Assembly (NCBI GenBank): GCA_903865015.1
Contig: CAIPID010000254.1
Coordinates: forward strand, 1 to 41,077
Direction of reading: 5' to 3'
Source of the DNA: an uncultured beta proteobacterium
GTDB taxonomy: Bacteria; Pseudomonadota; Gammaproteobacteria; Burkholderiales; Burkholderiaceae_B
Length of the DNA stretch: 41,077 bases
A program made the translations under genes and the position numbers. The notes below the pieces were generated by a model. It made no database searches. It was not told where the DNA came from and worked only from the letters and a program-made list of their open reading frames with translations. Of the stretch, positions 33,440 to 40,859 are shown piece by piece (positions within the stretch are counted from its first letter, which is position 1; every line of letters starts with the position of its first letter).

Positions 33440-33464
33440 AAACAGCCCTCTAAGGGCTGTTTTT
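33437..33464 (+). terminator. Intrinsic terminator of rpsT / candidate small RNA
   Basis: AACAGCCCT and AGGGCTGTT form a perfect stem with a short loop, followed by a T-run; the flanking A and T runs extend the stem. It lies about 165 bp after the rpsT stop and 54 bp before the next gene. Confidence 0.88.
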
Positions 33465-33517
33465 CATTGCGCATCAAAAATAATAATCTCCAACGATAGA
33501 CAAACGGTTTAAACAAC

Positions 33518-34471
33518 ATGACAAAAAAACGTATTCTGCAGATCGGCTCACTCGCCGGTCACGCACCTGCCAACACTGAACTCGCTGAACGCTATGAAGT
33601 CCTTGAGCTCTGGAAGGCTGTCGATCAGGAAGCCTTTTTACGTGAGCATGCGCAAGACATCGAAGTCATCGCGACCTCGGCGAATATTGGCTGCAAAACA
33701 AACGTCATCAACGCGCTACCAAATTTACGCGCAATCTGCAGCTGGGGCGTGGGTTATGACACCATTGATATCGATACGGCATTCGCGCGCAAGATCAAAA
33801 TCAGCAACACGCCTGAGGTCTTAAATGACTGTGTCGCTGACATTGCCTGGGGTCTATTATTGGCTTGCGCACGTAACATCGCCTGGGGCGATCGTTTTGT
33901 GCGTGCAAACCACTGGGAAAACAAAATCGGCGCTCTCCCACTGGGCACCCGCGTCAGCGGTAAAAAACTCGGCGTAGTGGGTCTTGGACGTATTGGTGAG
34001 GCAATTGCGCGCCGCGGGCTAGGCTTTGATATGCAAGTGGGATATCACAACCGCAATGCCCGCAATGATGTTGATTACCAGTACTTTGACTCGCTCATCA
34101 AACTCGCCGAGTGGAGTGACTTCCTTGTTATAGCAACCGTTGGTGGTGCAAGCACCAAGCACCTCATCAACGAGCCGGTGCTGCGCGCATTGGGTCCTAA
34201 AGGGATGATTGTCAATATCGCTCGTGGCTCAGTGATTGACGAATCTGCAATGGTTAGACTTCTCGAAGAAGGTGCAATCGGCGGTGCGGGCCTGGACGTA
34301 TTCGAATTTGAGCCAAAAGTACCCGATGCTCTCAAAACAATGAATCAGGTTGCCTTAATGCCCCACGTTGCAAGCGCCACGCACGAAACACGTCGGGCCA
34401 TGACGGACTGTCTGATTGAGAATCTTGATTCGTACTTTTCGACGGGTGAAATGGTTACGCCTGTTGCGTAA
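33518..34471 (+). CDS. D-isomer-specific 2-hydroxyacid dehydrogenase (glyoxylate/hydroxypyruvate reductase-like)
   Basis: This is an NAD(P)-dependent oxidoreductase of the D-2-hydroxyacid family (317 aa) that interconverts a 2-oxoacid and the D-hydroxyacid. The nucleotide loop GVVGLGRIGEAIARRGLGF is near residues 152-170. The catalytic triad can be read in order: Arg in VNIARGSVIDESA, Glu in FEFEPKVPDAL and His in PHVASATHETR. The N-terminal half (ICSWGVGYDTIDIDTA, ISNTPEVLNDCVADIAWGLLLACAR) forms the substrate domain. In relatives the usual substrates are glyoxylate and hydroxypyruvate, but substrate cannot be fixed from sequence. The gene stands alone after the rpsT terminator and ends 14 bp before the convergent DUF3579 gene. 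Confidence 0.9.
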   Translation: MTKKRILQIGSLAGHAPANTELAERYEVLELWKAVDQEAFLREHAQDIEVIATSANIGCKTNVINALPNLRAICSWGVGYDTIDIDTAFARKIKISNTPEVLNDCVADIAWGLLLACARNIAWGDRFVRANHWENKIGALPLGTRVSGKKLGVVGLGRIGEAIARRGLGFDMQVGYHNRNARNDVDYQYFDSLIKLAEWSDFLVIATVGGASTKHLINEPVLRALGPKGMIVNIARGSVIDESAMVRLLEEGAIGGAGLDVFEFEPKVPDALKTMNQVALMPHVASATHETRRAMTDCLIENLDSYFSTGEMVTPVA

Positions 34472-34479
34472 TACCCACA

Positions 34480-34503
34480 GCGCGGTCAACTTTCTGGCCG
34501 CGC
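34480..34503. terminator. Hairpin at the dehydrogenase/DUF3579 convergent junction
   Basis: GCGCGG and CCGCGC (extendable by two pairs with a wobble) flank an 8-12-base loop just between the convergent stop codons. There is no T-run on either strand, so intrinsic termination is uncertain; it may slow both polymerases or protect 3' ends. Confidence 0.4.
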
Positions 34504-34785
34504 ACCGAAACTTGTTTTTAGCTTGTTATCAAGCGCGAAATCGTGGACAAATTTCCAGGCTAGCGGCTCAATATCCCTGAGGCGCTCGTCGATTACAACA
34601 GCACGAACGTTTTCTATACTGGTTGGAATGGCGTAGGGAGAGTAGCTGATATGGCTTGCACGCAAGCCTGCAGGACGATAAGGCGCAAGTACACCGGCGA
34701 GTCGTTCGGCCCAATCGCTGGGCCTGAAAGTACTGCCTGTTTCTGTTACGCCATATAAGACGAAGTAGCGGACTTCTGATGTCAT
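34486..34785 (-). CDS. DUF3579-family protein
   Basis: This 99-aa protein matches the DUF3579 family of Burkholderiales, of unknown function. Its opening SEVRYFVLYGVTETGSTFRPSDWAERLAGVLAPY and middle ASHISYSPYAIPTSIENVRAVVIDERLRDIEPLAWKFV show the family pattern of a compact alpha/beta protein without signal peptide or membrane helix. The ORF track begins at a TTG two codons earlier; I use the ATG at 34785. It is divergent from argD (137 bp apart), a placement I recognise from related genomes, and convergent with the dehydrogenase gene. A link with arginine metabolism is suggested only by position. Confidence 0.82.
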   Translation of the reverse strand: MTSEVRYFVLYGVTETGSTFRPSDWAERLAGVLAPYRPAGLRASHISYSPYAIPTSIENVRAVVIDERLRDIEPLAWKFVHDFALDNKLKTSFGARPES

Positions 34786-34921
34786 GCACAACCCGTATCG
34801 CCAAAATCAGGTGTCGCAAACTTCTGATTCGCGAACCTGTCGCATAGATTGTATATGATTGATCCTTTACACCCTAAATAAGCGATTGGCGCTTACTGGG
34901 TTTTACTGTGGAGCCTCGGCG

Positions 34922-36097
34922 ATGACCTCAGCCATTTCTAATACCTACTCAAGACTTCCTGTTGCCTTTACGCATGGCAAAGGCGTATTTTTGTGGGATG
35001 CAGAAGGCCGACGCTATCTCGACGGTCTTGCTGGTATTGGCGTGTCCTGCCTGGGCCACGGCCACCCAAAACTGGTCGCTGCGATCAGTGAGCAGGCTGC
35101 GCGCGTCATTCACACCTCCAACATCTACGAAGTGCCTCAGCAAGAGGCGCTTGCAGAACGTATCCTGGCCATCTCCGGGATGACCGAAGTGCTATTTGGT
35201 AACAGCGGCGCAGAAGCCAACGAAGCAGCGATCAAGCTAGCACGTTATTACGGACATAAAAAAGGTAACGATCTGCCATTCATCATTACGATGGAGTCCT
35301 CATGGCACGGTCGCACGCTGGGTACCCTGGCGGCGACCGACAGCGAAAAAGCCCGTAAGGGTTTCGGCCCTCTGCCTGAAGGCTTCATCAAAGTCGCCTA
35401 CAACAATCTGGATGCCATTAAGTCGGCCGGTGACAAAGAGCCCCGCGTGACAGCTGTTCTGCTCGAAGTTCTGCAAGGCGAAGGCGGTATTCGCCCTTCT
35501 GACATTGCCTACCTGCGTGACTTACGCAAACTCTGCGACGAACGCGGCTGGCTCATGATGATTGATGAAGTCCAGTCAGGTATTGGTCGTACCGGCAAAT
35601 GGCTGGCTCACCAATGGGCAGAGATCTTGCCTGACGTCGTTGTCTTGGCTAAAGGTCTGGGCGGCGGTGTGCCGATCGGTGCGATCGCGGCGCGCGGTCC
35701 TGCAGCAAACGTTCTGGGCCCTGGATCACATGGCACGACCTTTGGTGGTGGACCACTTGTTTGTGCTGCCGGCCTGGCTGTGCTCGGTGCGCTCGAAGAA
35801 GAAAAGCTTCTAGAAAACGCTGCCACGGTCGGCGCGTACCTTAAAGCAGGCCTCGAACGCGAGCTAATGGGAAAACCTGGCGTGCTCGAAGTCCGCGGTC
35901 AAGGCCTGATGCTGGGTATCGAGCTTGAAAAACCATGCGGTGAACTAGTTATGCGTGCGCTCGAAGCCGGTCTGCTCATCAACGTTACGCGCGATCGCGT
36001 GGTGCGCTTGTTGCCCCCATTGATTCTGAACAAAGACGAAGCAGACCAGATTATTTCGACACTGGTTCCGCTGATTCTAGCCTTTAACGCGCAATAA
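34922..36097 (+). CDS. argD: Acetylornithine aminotransferase
   Basis: ArgD is a class III PLP-dependent aminotransferase that makes N-acetylornithine from the semialdehyde in arginine synthesis, and often also acts on succinyl-diaminopimelate. In 391 aa: LPVAFTHGKGVFLWDAEGRRYLDGLAGIGVSCLGHGHP at the N-terminus, FGNSGAEANEAAIKLAR for phosphate binding, ITMESSWHGRTLGTLAATD, LLEVLQGEGGI, MIDEVQSGIGRTGKW, and VVLAKGLGGGVPIGAI with the PLP lysine. The ATG at 34922 (GGAG about 9 nt before) replaces the track's start 21 codons upstream. argF follows after 15 bp, so the arginine genes form an operon-like run. Confidence 0.94.
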   Translation: MTSAISNTYSRLPVAFTHGKGVFLWDAEGRRYLDGLAGIGVSCLGHGHPKLVAAISEQAARVIHTSNIYEVPQQEALAERILAISGMTEVLFGNSGAEANEAAIKLARYYGHKKGNDLPFIITMESSWHGRTLGTLAATDSEKARKGFGPLPEGFIKVAYNNLDAIKSAGDKEPRVTAVLLEVLQGEGGIRPSDIAYLRDLRKLCDERGWLMMIDEVQSGIGRTGKWLAHQWAEILPDVVVLAKGLGGGVPIGAIAARGPAANVLGPGSHGTTFGGGPLVCAAGLAVLGALEEEKLLENAATVGAYLKAGLERELMGKPGVLEVRGQGLMLGIELEKPCGELVMRALEAGLLINVTRDRVVRLLPPLILNKDEADQIISTLVPLILAFNAQ

Positions 36098-36112
36098 AAT
36101 ATCGAGTCCATC

Positions 36113-37054
36113 ATGTCACACGCCGCACAACCAATCGGCCCCCTTAGGCATTTTCTGCAGTTCAGCGACCTCAGCTCGCAAGAGATTCTCTATGTGCTGG
36201 ATCGCGCGCGTTTGATCAAAGACAAATTCAAGCGTTACGAACCGCATCATCCACTCCATGACCGTACACTGGCCATGGTGTTTGAAAAAGCCAGCACGCG
36301 AACACGCGTGTCGTTCGAAGCGGGTATGTATCAGATGGGTGGCTCGGTCATTCATCTGACAACAACAGACTCACAGCTGGGCCGCTCTGAGCCGATCGAA
36401 GACACTGCGCGCGTCATCTCGCGCATGGTCGATATCGTCATGATCCGAACGTTCGAACAAACACGTATCGAACGCTTCGCATCGCACTCACGCGTACCAG
36501 TCATCAACGGGCTGACCAATGAGTTCCACCCTTGCCAGATTCTGGCTGATATTTTTACGTTTATCGAACACCGTAAAAACATCTCAGGCAAAATCGTGAC
36601 ATGGGTTGGTGACGCCAATAACATGGCATACACCTGGATTCAGGCAGCAGAGTTGCTTGGTTTTACATTGCATGTTTCTGCACCGGCCGGTTATCGACTG
36701 GATCCCGCGCGTATTGCGAACGTCAAACCAGGTGTACTCAAAGAGTTTGATCACCCGCGCGACGCGTGCAAAGGCGCGCATCTGGTTACAACGGACGTAT
36801 GGACCAGCATGGGCTACGAGGCAGAAAACGAAGTGCGCCGACAAGCCTTTGCCGCATGGTCGGTCGATGCTGACATGATGGCGCAGGCGGCCTCAGATGC
36901 TTTATTCATGCACTGCCTGCCTGCACATCGTGGCGAAGAGGTTACTGGTGAAGTCATCGATGGACCACAAAGTGTTGTCTGGGATGAGGCGGAAAACCGC
37001 CTGCACGTCCAGAAGGCGTTGATGGAATTCCTGTTACTTGGCCGACTGAACTAA
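36113..37054 (+). CDS. argF: Ornithine carbamoyltransferase
   Basis: ArgF joins carbamoyl phosphate and ornithine to give citrulline. The signature segments are KASTRTRVSFEAGMYQMGG (carbamoyl-phosphate loop, STRTR at about residues 62-66), LTNEFHPCQILADIFTF (HPCQ), WVGDANNMAYTWIQAAELLGF, DVWTSMGYEAE, and HCLPAHRGEEVT, with the Cys that gates ornithine. At 313 aa it is close to the E. coli length (333) and lacks insertions. The ATG at 36113 lies 15 bp after argD, arguing for co-transcription. argG is 63 bp further on the same strand. Confidence 0.96.
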   Translation: MSHAAQPIGPLRHFLQFSDLSSQEILYVLDRARLIKDKFKRYEPHHPLHDRTLAMVFEKASTRTRVSFEAGMYQMGGSVIHLTTTDSQLGRSEPIEDTARVISRMVDIVMIRTFEQTRIERFASHSRVPVINGLTNEFHPCQILADIFTFIEHRKNISGKIVTWVGDANNMAYTWIQAAELLGFTLHVSAPAGYRLDPARIANVKPGVLKEFDHPRDACKGAHLVTTDVWTSMGYEAENEVRRQAFAAWSVDADMMAQAASDALFMHCLPAHRGEEVTGEVIDGPQSVVWDEAENRLHVQKALMEFLLLGRLN

Positions 37055-37117
37055 AAGCATCAATCTGCCCAAGCAGTTAAAATCAATCATTGTTATTTAA
37101 TTCTTTTAGAGCTTCTT

Positions 37118-38338
37118 ATGAGCGATATCAAAAAAGTCGTACTGGCCTATTCAGGCGGTCTGGACACCTCCGTTATTCTTAAATGGCTTCAGGACACCTA
37201 CGCCTGCGAAGTCGTGACCTTCACCGCCGACATCGGTCAGGGCGAAGAACTCGAACCTGCACGCGCTAAAGCCATCAAATTCGGAATCAAGCCAGAGCAG
37301 ATTTTCATTGACGATCTTCGCGAAGAATTCGTTCGCGATTTCGTATTCCCAATGTTCCGGTGCAATACAGTCTACGAAGGCGAGTATCTGCTGGGCACTT
37401 CTATTGCGCGTCCGCTCATCGCTAAGCGCCAGATCGAGATCGCACGCCAAGTTGGCGCCGACGCCGTCTCTCATGGCGCGACTGGTAAAGGTAACGACCA
37501 GGTGCGTTTTGAGCTCGGCTACTACGCACTAGAGCCCGGTATCAAAGTTATCGCTCCCTGGCGCGAATGGGATCTGAATTCACGTCAAAAGCTCCTCGCT
37601 TATGCTGAGGCTGCAGGCATCTCAATTGATATGAAACACAAACAAGGTGGCGCGCCCTACTCCATGGACGCTAACCTGCTGCATATCAGTTTTGAAGGTC
37701 GTCATCTCGAGGATCCTAAAGCAGAAGCCGAAGAATCCATGTGGCGCTGGACAGTCTCTCCCGAGGCTGCGCCTGACCAGGCAGAGTATTTGGATATCGA
37801 ATTTGAACACGGTGACGTTGTTGCGCTCAATGGCGTGTGCCTGTCACCTGCTCAGGTGCTGACCAAACTCAACGAAATCGGTGGCAAACACGGCATCGGC
37901 CGTCTTGATCTGGTAGAAAACCGCTACGTAGGTATGAAATCGCGCGGCTGCTACGAAACACCTGGCGGCACAATCTTGCTCAAAGCACACCGTGCGATTG
38001 AATCGATTACCCTGGATCGCGAAGTCGCACACCTGAAAGATGATTTGATGCCACGTTACGCATCGCTGATATATAACGGTTATTGGTGGTCACCAGAGCG
38101 TCGCGCCATTCAGGCCCTGATTGACAGCACGCAGGCCGAAGTCAACGGCTGGGTTCGTCTCAAGCTCTACAAGGGTGGCGTATATACAGTCGCGCGCGAT
38201 TCCAAAGACACCCTGTTTGATCAAACTATTGCAACGTTTGATGATGATGGTGGCGCTTACAACCAGGCAGATGCCGCGGGCTTTATCAAACTCAATGCCT
38301 TACGTATGCGCATCGAGTCACGTGCTGGTCGCAAGTAA
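37118..38338 (+). CDS. argG: Argininosuccinate synthase
   Basis: ArgG condenses citrulline and aspartate with ATP to argininosuccinate. The N-terminal PP-loop [15 protein letters not shown] (residues 10-24) binds [38 protein letters not shown] and APWREWDL are conserved substrate-binding stretches, and [20 protein letters not shown] follows. At 406 aa it is the shorter type found in many bacteria rather than the 447-aa E. coli form. The ATG at 37118 sits 63 bp after argF, with an AT-rich leader that may hold its own promoter. The argH step (lyase) is not in this window. The stop is 21 bp before the convergent sensor kinase gene. Confidence 0.97.
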   Translation: MSDIKKVVLAYSGGLDTSVILKWLQDTYACEVVTFTADIGQGEELEPARAKAIKFGIKPEQIFIDDLREEFVRDFVFPMFRCNTVYEGEYLLGTSIARPLIAKRQIEIARQVGADAVSHGATGKGNDQVRFELGYYALEPGIKVIAPWREWDLNSRQKLLAYAEAAGISIDMKHKQGGAPYSMDANLLHISFEGRHLEDPKAEAEESMWRWTVSPEAAPDQAEYLDIEFEHGDVVALNGVCLSPAQVLTKLNEIGGKHGIGRLDLVENRYVGMKSRGCYETPGGTILLKAHRAIESITLDREVAHLKDDLMPRYASLIYNGYWWSPERRAIQALIDSTQAEVNGWVRLKLYKGGVYTVARDSKDTLFDQTIATFDDDGGAYNQADAAGFIKLNALRMRIESRAGRK

Positions 38339-38353
38339 AGCAATAGCCGTAAA

Positions 38354-38401
38354 GCGCAACTAACGCAACTGGGCAAACCGATCCAACCGCGTTAGTTGCG
38401 C
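38354..38401. repeat. 13-bp perfect inverted repeat at the argG / sensor-kinase junction
   Basis: GCGCAACTAACGC (38354-38366) and GCGTTAGTTGCGC (38389-38401) are exact inverted copies with a 22-bp loop. The left arm contains the kinase stop codon and the right arm its last codons. No T-run follows on either strand. It probably forms a stable RNA hairpin at the 3' end of both convergent transcripts. Confidence 0.75.
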
Positions 38402-39478
38402 GCCCTTACGTGGCCCGGGAAATACAACGGTCATTCGCGTCCCATCAAAACTAGGGCGACTCAATAAATTCCAATAAGCCCCATGAGCGCGGGCGATTTC
38501 ACGAACGATTGCGAGCCCGAGTCCGGAACCGCCCTCAATGGCTTGTGCAGACCGATAAAAGGCCTCAAAGACCTTACCCTGCTCTTCGGGAGGAATGCCG
38601 CAGCCGTTGTCCTCGACGGCCAGCGTGGGCGGCGTAGAAGTCACGTGCAAGCGAATTTGCGTTGCATGCTCAGCGTAACGCAGGGCATTATCAATTAGAT
38701 TACCCAATAACTCATCGAGCAGTACCGGATCTGCGTCAATCCAGACGGCTTCGTCTGGCGCATCCAGTTGTAAATCAACGTGTGCAATACGCGCGCGTGC
38801 CAGCCACTCTGCTCCACTGGTACGAACCCATTCGCACAGGTCAATGCGCGCAAAACTATCTTGAGGTCTCGCATCGGGATCTACGCGCGCAAGTAACAAT
38901 AATTGCTGCCCCATGCGAATCATCCGATCCGTTACGTTTTTAATTCTTTGCGCCCGTGCGCGAATGTCCTCTGGCAACTCCTTTGCCAGCATCAGCTCGG
39001 ACTCAAGCTTGAGTCCCGCAAGCGGTGTGCGCAACTGGTGCGCCGCATGGCCGACAAAACGACGCTGCGCGGCGAAGGTCTCATTCATACGCGCGAGTAG
39101 GTCATTGGTGTGGCGTACAAGCAAATTAAGTTCACGAGGTAAGGCCTCGACCACAACAGGGGCCAAATCGTCACCAGAGCGCTGTGCGATCTCCTCGGAA
39201 AGCTGATTGACGGCTCGCATACCAGAGCGAACGCCTTGTACAACAACCCAGGCGAACAAAATGATGAGGACAAATTGTCCTGCCAGCATGATCCAGAAAA
39301 TGTCTTCTAGCTGCCAGTCTGACATTTCAATTTTGTGTGTGATGATCCACGTCGCCACAAGATCGAGCGTAGCAAGCAAGAGGATCGGTGGCAGCAAGCG
39401 TAGAACAAGGTGCCTGGCAAGCGAACCGGCAGGCAAAAGTGAAACTGATGCGTCTGCGTGCTTTAAAGGGGGGGTCAT
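38360..39478 (-). CDS. Two-component sensor histidine kinase with a very short periplasmic loop
   Basis: This 372-aa inner-membrane kinase has two transmembrane helices (about residues 22-46 and 60-82) separated by only some 13 residues. A HAMP-like linker (VVQGVRSGMRAVNQLSEEI) follows, then the HisKA box RRFVGHAAHQLRTPLAGL with phospho-acceptor His at about 147, N box LLGNLIDNALRYA, G1 VEDNGCGIPPEEQGKVF and G2 GSGLGLAIVREIARAHG. The family resembles TctE/QseC, but their large periplasmic sensing domain is absent, so it may sense within the membrane or respond through a partner. The ATG at 39478 is preferred to the track's TTG one codon earlier. It lies 15 bp after the regulator, the usual order, and convergent with argG. 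Confidence 0.9.
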   Translation of the reverse strand: MTPPLKHADASVSLLPAGSLARHLVLRLLPPILLLATLDLVATWIITHKIEMSDWQLEDIFWIMLAGQFVLIILFAWVVVQGVRSGMRAVNQLSEEIAQRSGDDLAPVVVEALPRELNLLVRHTNDLLARMNETFAAQRRFVGHAAHQLRTPLAGLKLESELMLAKELPEDIRARAQRIKNVTDRMIRMGQQLLLLARVDPDARPQDSFARIDLCEWVRTSGAEWLARARIAHVDLQLDAPDEAVWIDADPVLLDELLGNLIDNALRYAEHATQIRLHVTSTPPTLAVEDNGCGIPPEEQGKVFEAFYRSAQAIEGGSGLGLAIVREIARAHGAYWNLLSRPSFDGTRMTVVFPGPRKGAQLTRLDRFAQLR

Positions 39479-39493
39479 CAAAGACTATCTTTT

Positions 39494-40168
39494 TCAGGCG
39501 GGCGTTTCAAGCTCAAGCAAATAGCCAAACCCGCGCACAGTCTGGATCGAGGTGCCCTGTCCCTCCAGGCGCTTGCGCAAGCGGTAAATATAAACCTCAA
39601 CGGCATTTTCACTAAAGTCCGCATCCAGAGCGGAAAGCCCCTGAACAATTTGCTGCTTGGTGACAACCTTTCCGGCGCGGTACATGAGCATTTCGAGCAC
39701 GGAGAGTTCTCTGACCGAAAGTGCCAAACGCTGGCCGCGCGCTCTTAATTCACGATGCGCGGTATCGAAAGACAGGCAGCCGAATTCAATAATCGCGCTG
39801 CTAATACCAATGTGCCTGCGCGCGAGTGCCCGCACACGGGCTGCAAATTCAATTAATTCAAAGGGTTTTGTGAGGTAATCATCTGCTCCGGCGTCCAGGC
39901 CGGCGACGCGATCTTGTAATCCATCTCGAGCGGTCAGCACTAACACGGGTAAGGTCTGGCCTTGTGCACGCAAAGTCTTTAAGACCTCGAGCCCATCCAT
40001 CACAGGCAAATTAAGATCAAGAACAACCAGGTCATAAGAATGATTGGATAACGCAGACAGGCCACGCTGACCGTCGGCAAGCCAATCGGTTACATGGCCC
40101 TGATCAGTCAGGAACTCCTGGAGAGCCCGACCGAGTGTGGCATCGTCTTCTATTACTAATACTCGCAT
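39494..40168 (-). CDS. OmpR/TctD-type response regulator
   Basis: This 224-aa regulator pairs with the downstream kinase. The receiver domain (residues 1-115) shows VIEDDATLGRALQE with the acidic pocket, the phospho-acceptor Asp51 in DLVVLDLNLPVMDGLE, and the conserved Thr and Lys in VLVLTARDG and DDYLTKPFELIE. The C-terminal winged helix (about 125-220) has LSVRELSVLEMLMYRAGKVVTKQQIV and ENAVEVYIYRLRKRLEG...IQTVRGFGYLLE. It is close to the TctD/QseB group. Targets are unknown. It begins 18 bp after the short TonB-like ORF and ends 15 bp before the kinase. Confidence 0.94.
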   Translation of the reverse strand: MRVLVIEDDATLGRALQEFLTDQGHVTDWLADGQRGLSALSNHSYDLVVLDLNLPVMDGLEVLKTLRAQGQTLPVLVLTARDGLQDRVAGLDAGADDYLTKPFELIEFAARVRALARRHIGISSAIIEFGCLSFDTAHRELRARGQRLALSVRELSVLEMLMYRAGKVVTKQQIVQGLSALDADFSENAVEVYIYRLRKRLEGQGTSIQTVRGFGYLLELETPA

Positions 40169-40186
40169 GATGGCTATCTTAACCCC

Positions 40187-40420
40187 TCAGTTCGTATCGC
40201 GCACAGAGGGTATCGCTGCGTCATCAGCTAGAGCGCTGTCAGAGGGAGCATCAATCTCAAAAAACACCATGATGGGTTCTGACAAATCTTCGTGCGGTGA
40301 GCCGAACTGCGCATCCATGAGCCACCAGAGGATCAAGAAATGCATGCACAACACGGGCCCCAAAGCAGCCCAGGGAAGCTTTTTAAAGACAGACTTGAGT
40401 TTTGAGGAGGCGGGTGTCAA
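40187..40420 (-). CDS. Short membrane ORF resembling the N-terminus of TonB (possible remnant)
   Basis: The track's 104-aa ORF starts inside tRNA-Val, so its first 27 codons are tRNA sequence. The first start outside it is TTG at 40420, giving about 77 aa. The product has one membrane helix (KKLPWAALGPVLCMHFLILWWL, about residues 12-33), then an acidic tail with PIMVFFEIDAP. A basic N-terminus, a single helix and a Pro-led exit recall TonB-type energy transducers, but the periplasmic Pro-rich linker and C-terminal domain are missing. There is no ribosome site before the TTG. It may be a degraded tonB, a genuine small membrane protein, or non-coding. It sits between tRNA-Val and the response regulator. 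Confidence 0.4.
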   Translation of the reverse strand: MTPASSKLKSVFKKLPWAALGPVLCMHFLILWWLMDAQFGSPHEDLSEPIMVFFEIDAPSDSALADDAAIPSVRDTN

Positions 40421-40427
40421 GAGAATA

Positions 40428-40503
40428 TGGTGGGTGGTACAGGGCTCGAACCTGTGACATCTTCGGTGTAAGCGAAGTGCTCTACCAACTGAGCTAACCA
40501 CCC
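40428..40503 (-). tRNA. tRNA-Val, anticodon UAC
   Basis: The minus strand gives a 76-nt cloverleaf: acceptor arms GGGTGGT and ACCACCC pair over 7 bp, followed by discriminator A and an encoded CCA (40430-40428). The D-arm region TTAGCTCAGTTGGTAGAGCA, anticodon stem CTTCG/CGAAG with loop CTTACAC (anticodon TAC, reading GUA and related Val codons), and a T arm with GTTCGAGCC are all normal. It lies between hupB and the response-regulator genes. A likely promoter is at 40540-40567. Confidence 0.96.
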
Positions 40504-40528
40504 TAGAACTACATCTGCATAAATAACA

Positions 40529-40556
40529 ATGCGGTTCGCATTATAGCGAACCGCAT
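40529..40556. other. 11-bp perfect hairpin between hupB and tRNA-Val
   Basis: ATGCGGTTCGC (40529-40539) and GCGAACCGCAT (40546-40556) are exact inverted copies with a 6-base loop that reads TATAAT on the minus strand. The tail on the minus strand (TGTTATTTATG) is only mildly T-rich, so termination of hupB is possible but weak. Confidence 0.7.
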
Positions 40557-40567
40557 GATTTTAGCAA
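40540..40567 (-). promoter_or_regulatory. Promoter of tRNA-Val, with the -10 box in a hairpin loop
   Basis: On the minus strand TTGCTA (40567-40562, 4/6 of -35) and TATAAT (40545-40540, exact -10) are separated by 16 bp. The start would be some 30 nt before the mature 5' end. The discriminator GCGAACC is G+C-rich as in stringently controlled tRNA promoters. Confidence 0.7.
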
Positions 40568-40578
40568 ACTGAGTTTGC
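40564..40578. repeat. Small palindrome after hupB
   Basis: GCAAACT and AGTTTGC flank one base. On the minus strand it is followed by TAAAAT and overlaps the -35 box of the tRNA-Val promoter. A minor hupB 3' end structure is possible. Confidence 0.4.
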
Positions 40579-40586
40579 GCAACGAA

Positions 40587-40859
40587 TTAATTCAGTGCGT
40601 CTTTCAGTGCTTTGCCTGGACGGAACTTAGGCACTTTAGCTTTTTTGATTTTGATGGCTTCGTTGGTACGTGGATTACGGCCCATACGTGCTGCACGCGT
40701 TGTCACAGCAAACGTACCGAAACCGACCAGAGTGACAGTGCCACCCTTTTTCAGAGTTGCTTTCACAGCACCGATCATCGCGTCAAGCGAGCGGCCAGCA
40801 GCAGCTTTAGATATATCTGCCTTGGTGGCAATGTGGTCGATCAGTTCGGTTTTGTTCAT
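40587..40859 (-). CDS. hupB: DNA-binding protein HU-beta
   Basis: HU is the small dimeric nucleoid protein that bends and compacts DNA with little sequence preference. The 90-aa sequence is complete: [40 protein letters not shown] forms the helical dimer body. [48 protein letters not shown] has the beta arms with the intercalating Pro in GRNPRT and the conserved GFGTF. Length equals E. coli HupB (90). IHF is excluded by the lack of its longer tail. AGGGG lies about 10 nt before the ATG. A strong promoter is found 100-130 bp upstream. In many proteobacteria lon precedes hupB; that gene would lie outside this window. Confidence 0.97.
   Translation of the reverse strand: MNKTELIDHIATKADISKAAAGRSLDAMIGAVKATLKKGGTVTLVGFGTFAVTTRAARMGRNPRTNEAIKIKKAKVPKFRPGKALKDALN

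Larger units (their letters stand above)
33371..33464 (+). ncRNA. Candidate structured RNA ending in an intrinsic terminator
   Basis: GTCATG (33380-33385) pairs with CATGAC (33430-33435), with CAG/CTG extending the stem past one bulge. Inside it, TGTGGA/TCCACA forms a second hairpin, and the terminator follows at once. The layout resembles a small RNA or a processed 3' UTR of rpsT. No clean promoter is visible, so it may be cut from the rpsT transcript. It also contains an 18-codon ORF. I could not match it to a known RNA family. Confidence 0.35.

Noticed and set aside
40421-40501. N-terminal 27 codons of the track's 104-aa minus ORF (MVSSVGRALRLHRRCHRFEPCTTH...)
   Set aside because: They are the translation of tRNA-Val, a familiar artefact; only the part beyond the tRNA is considered.
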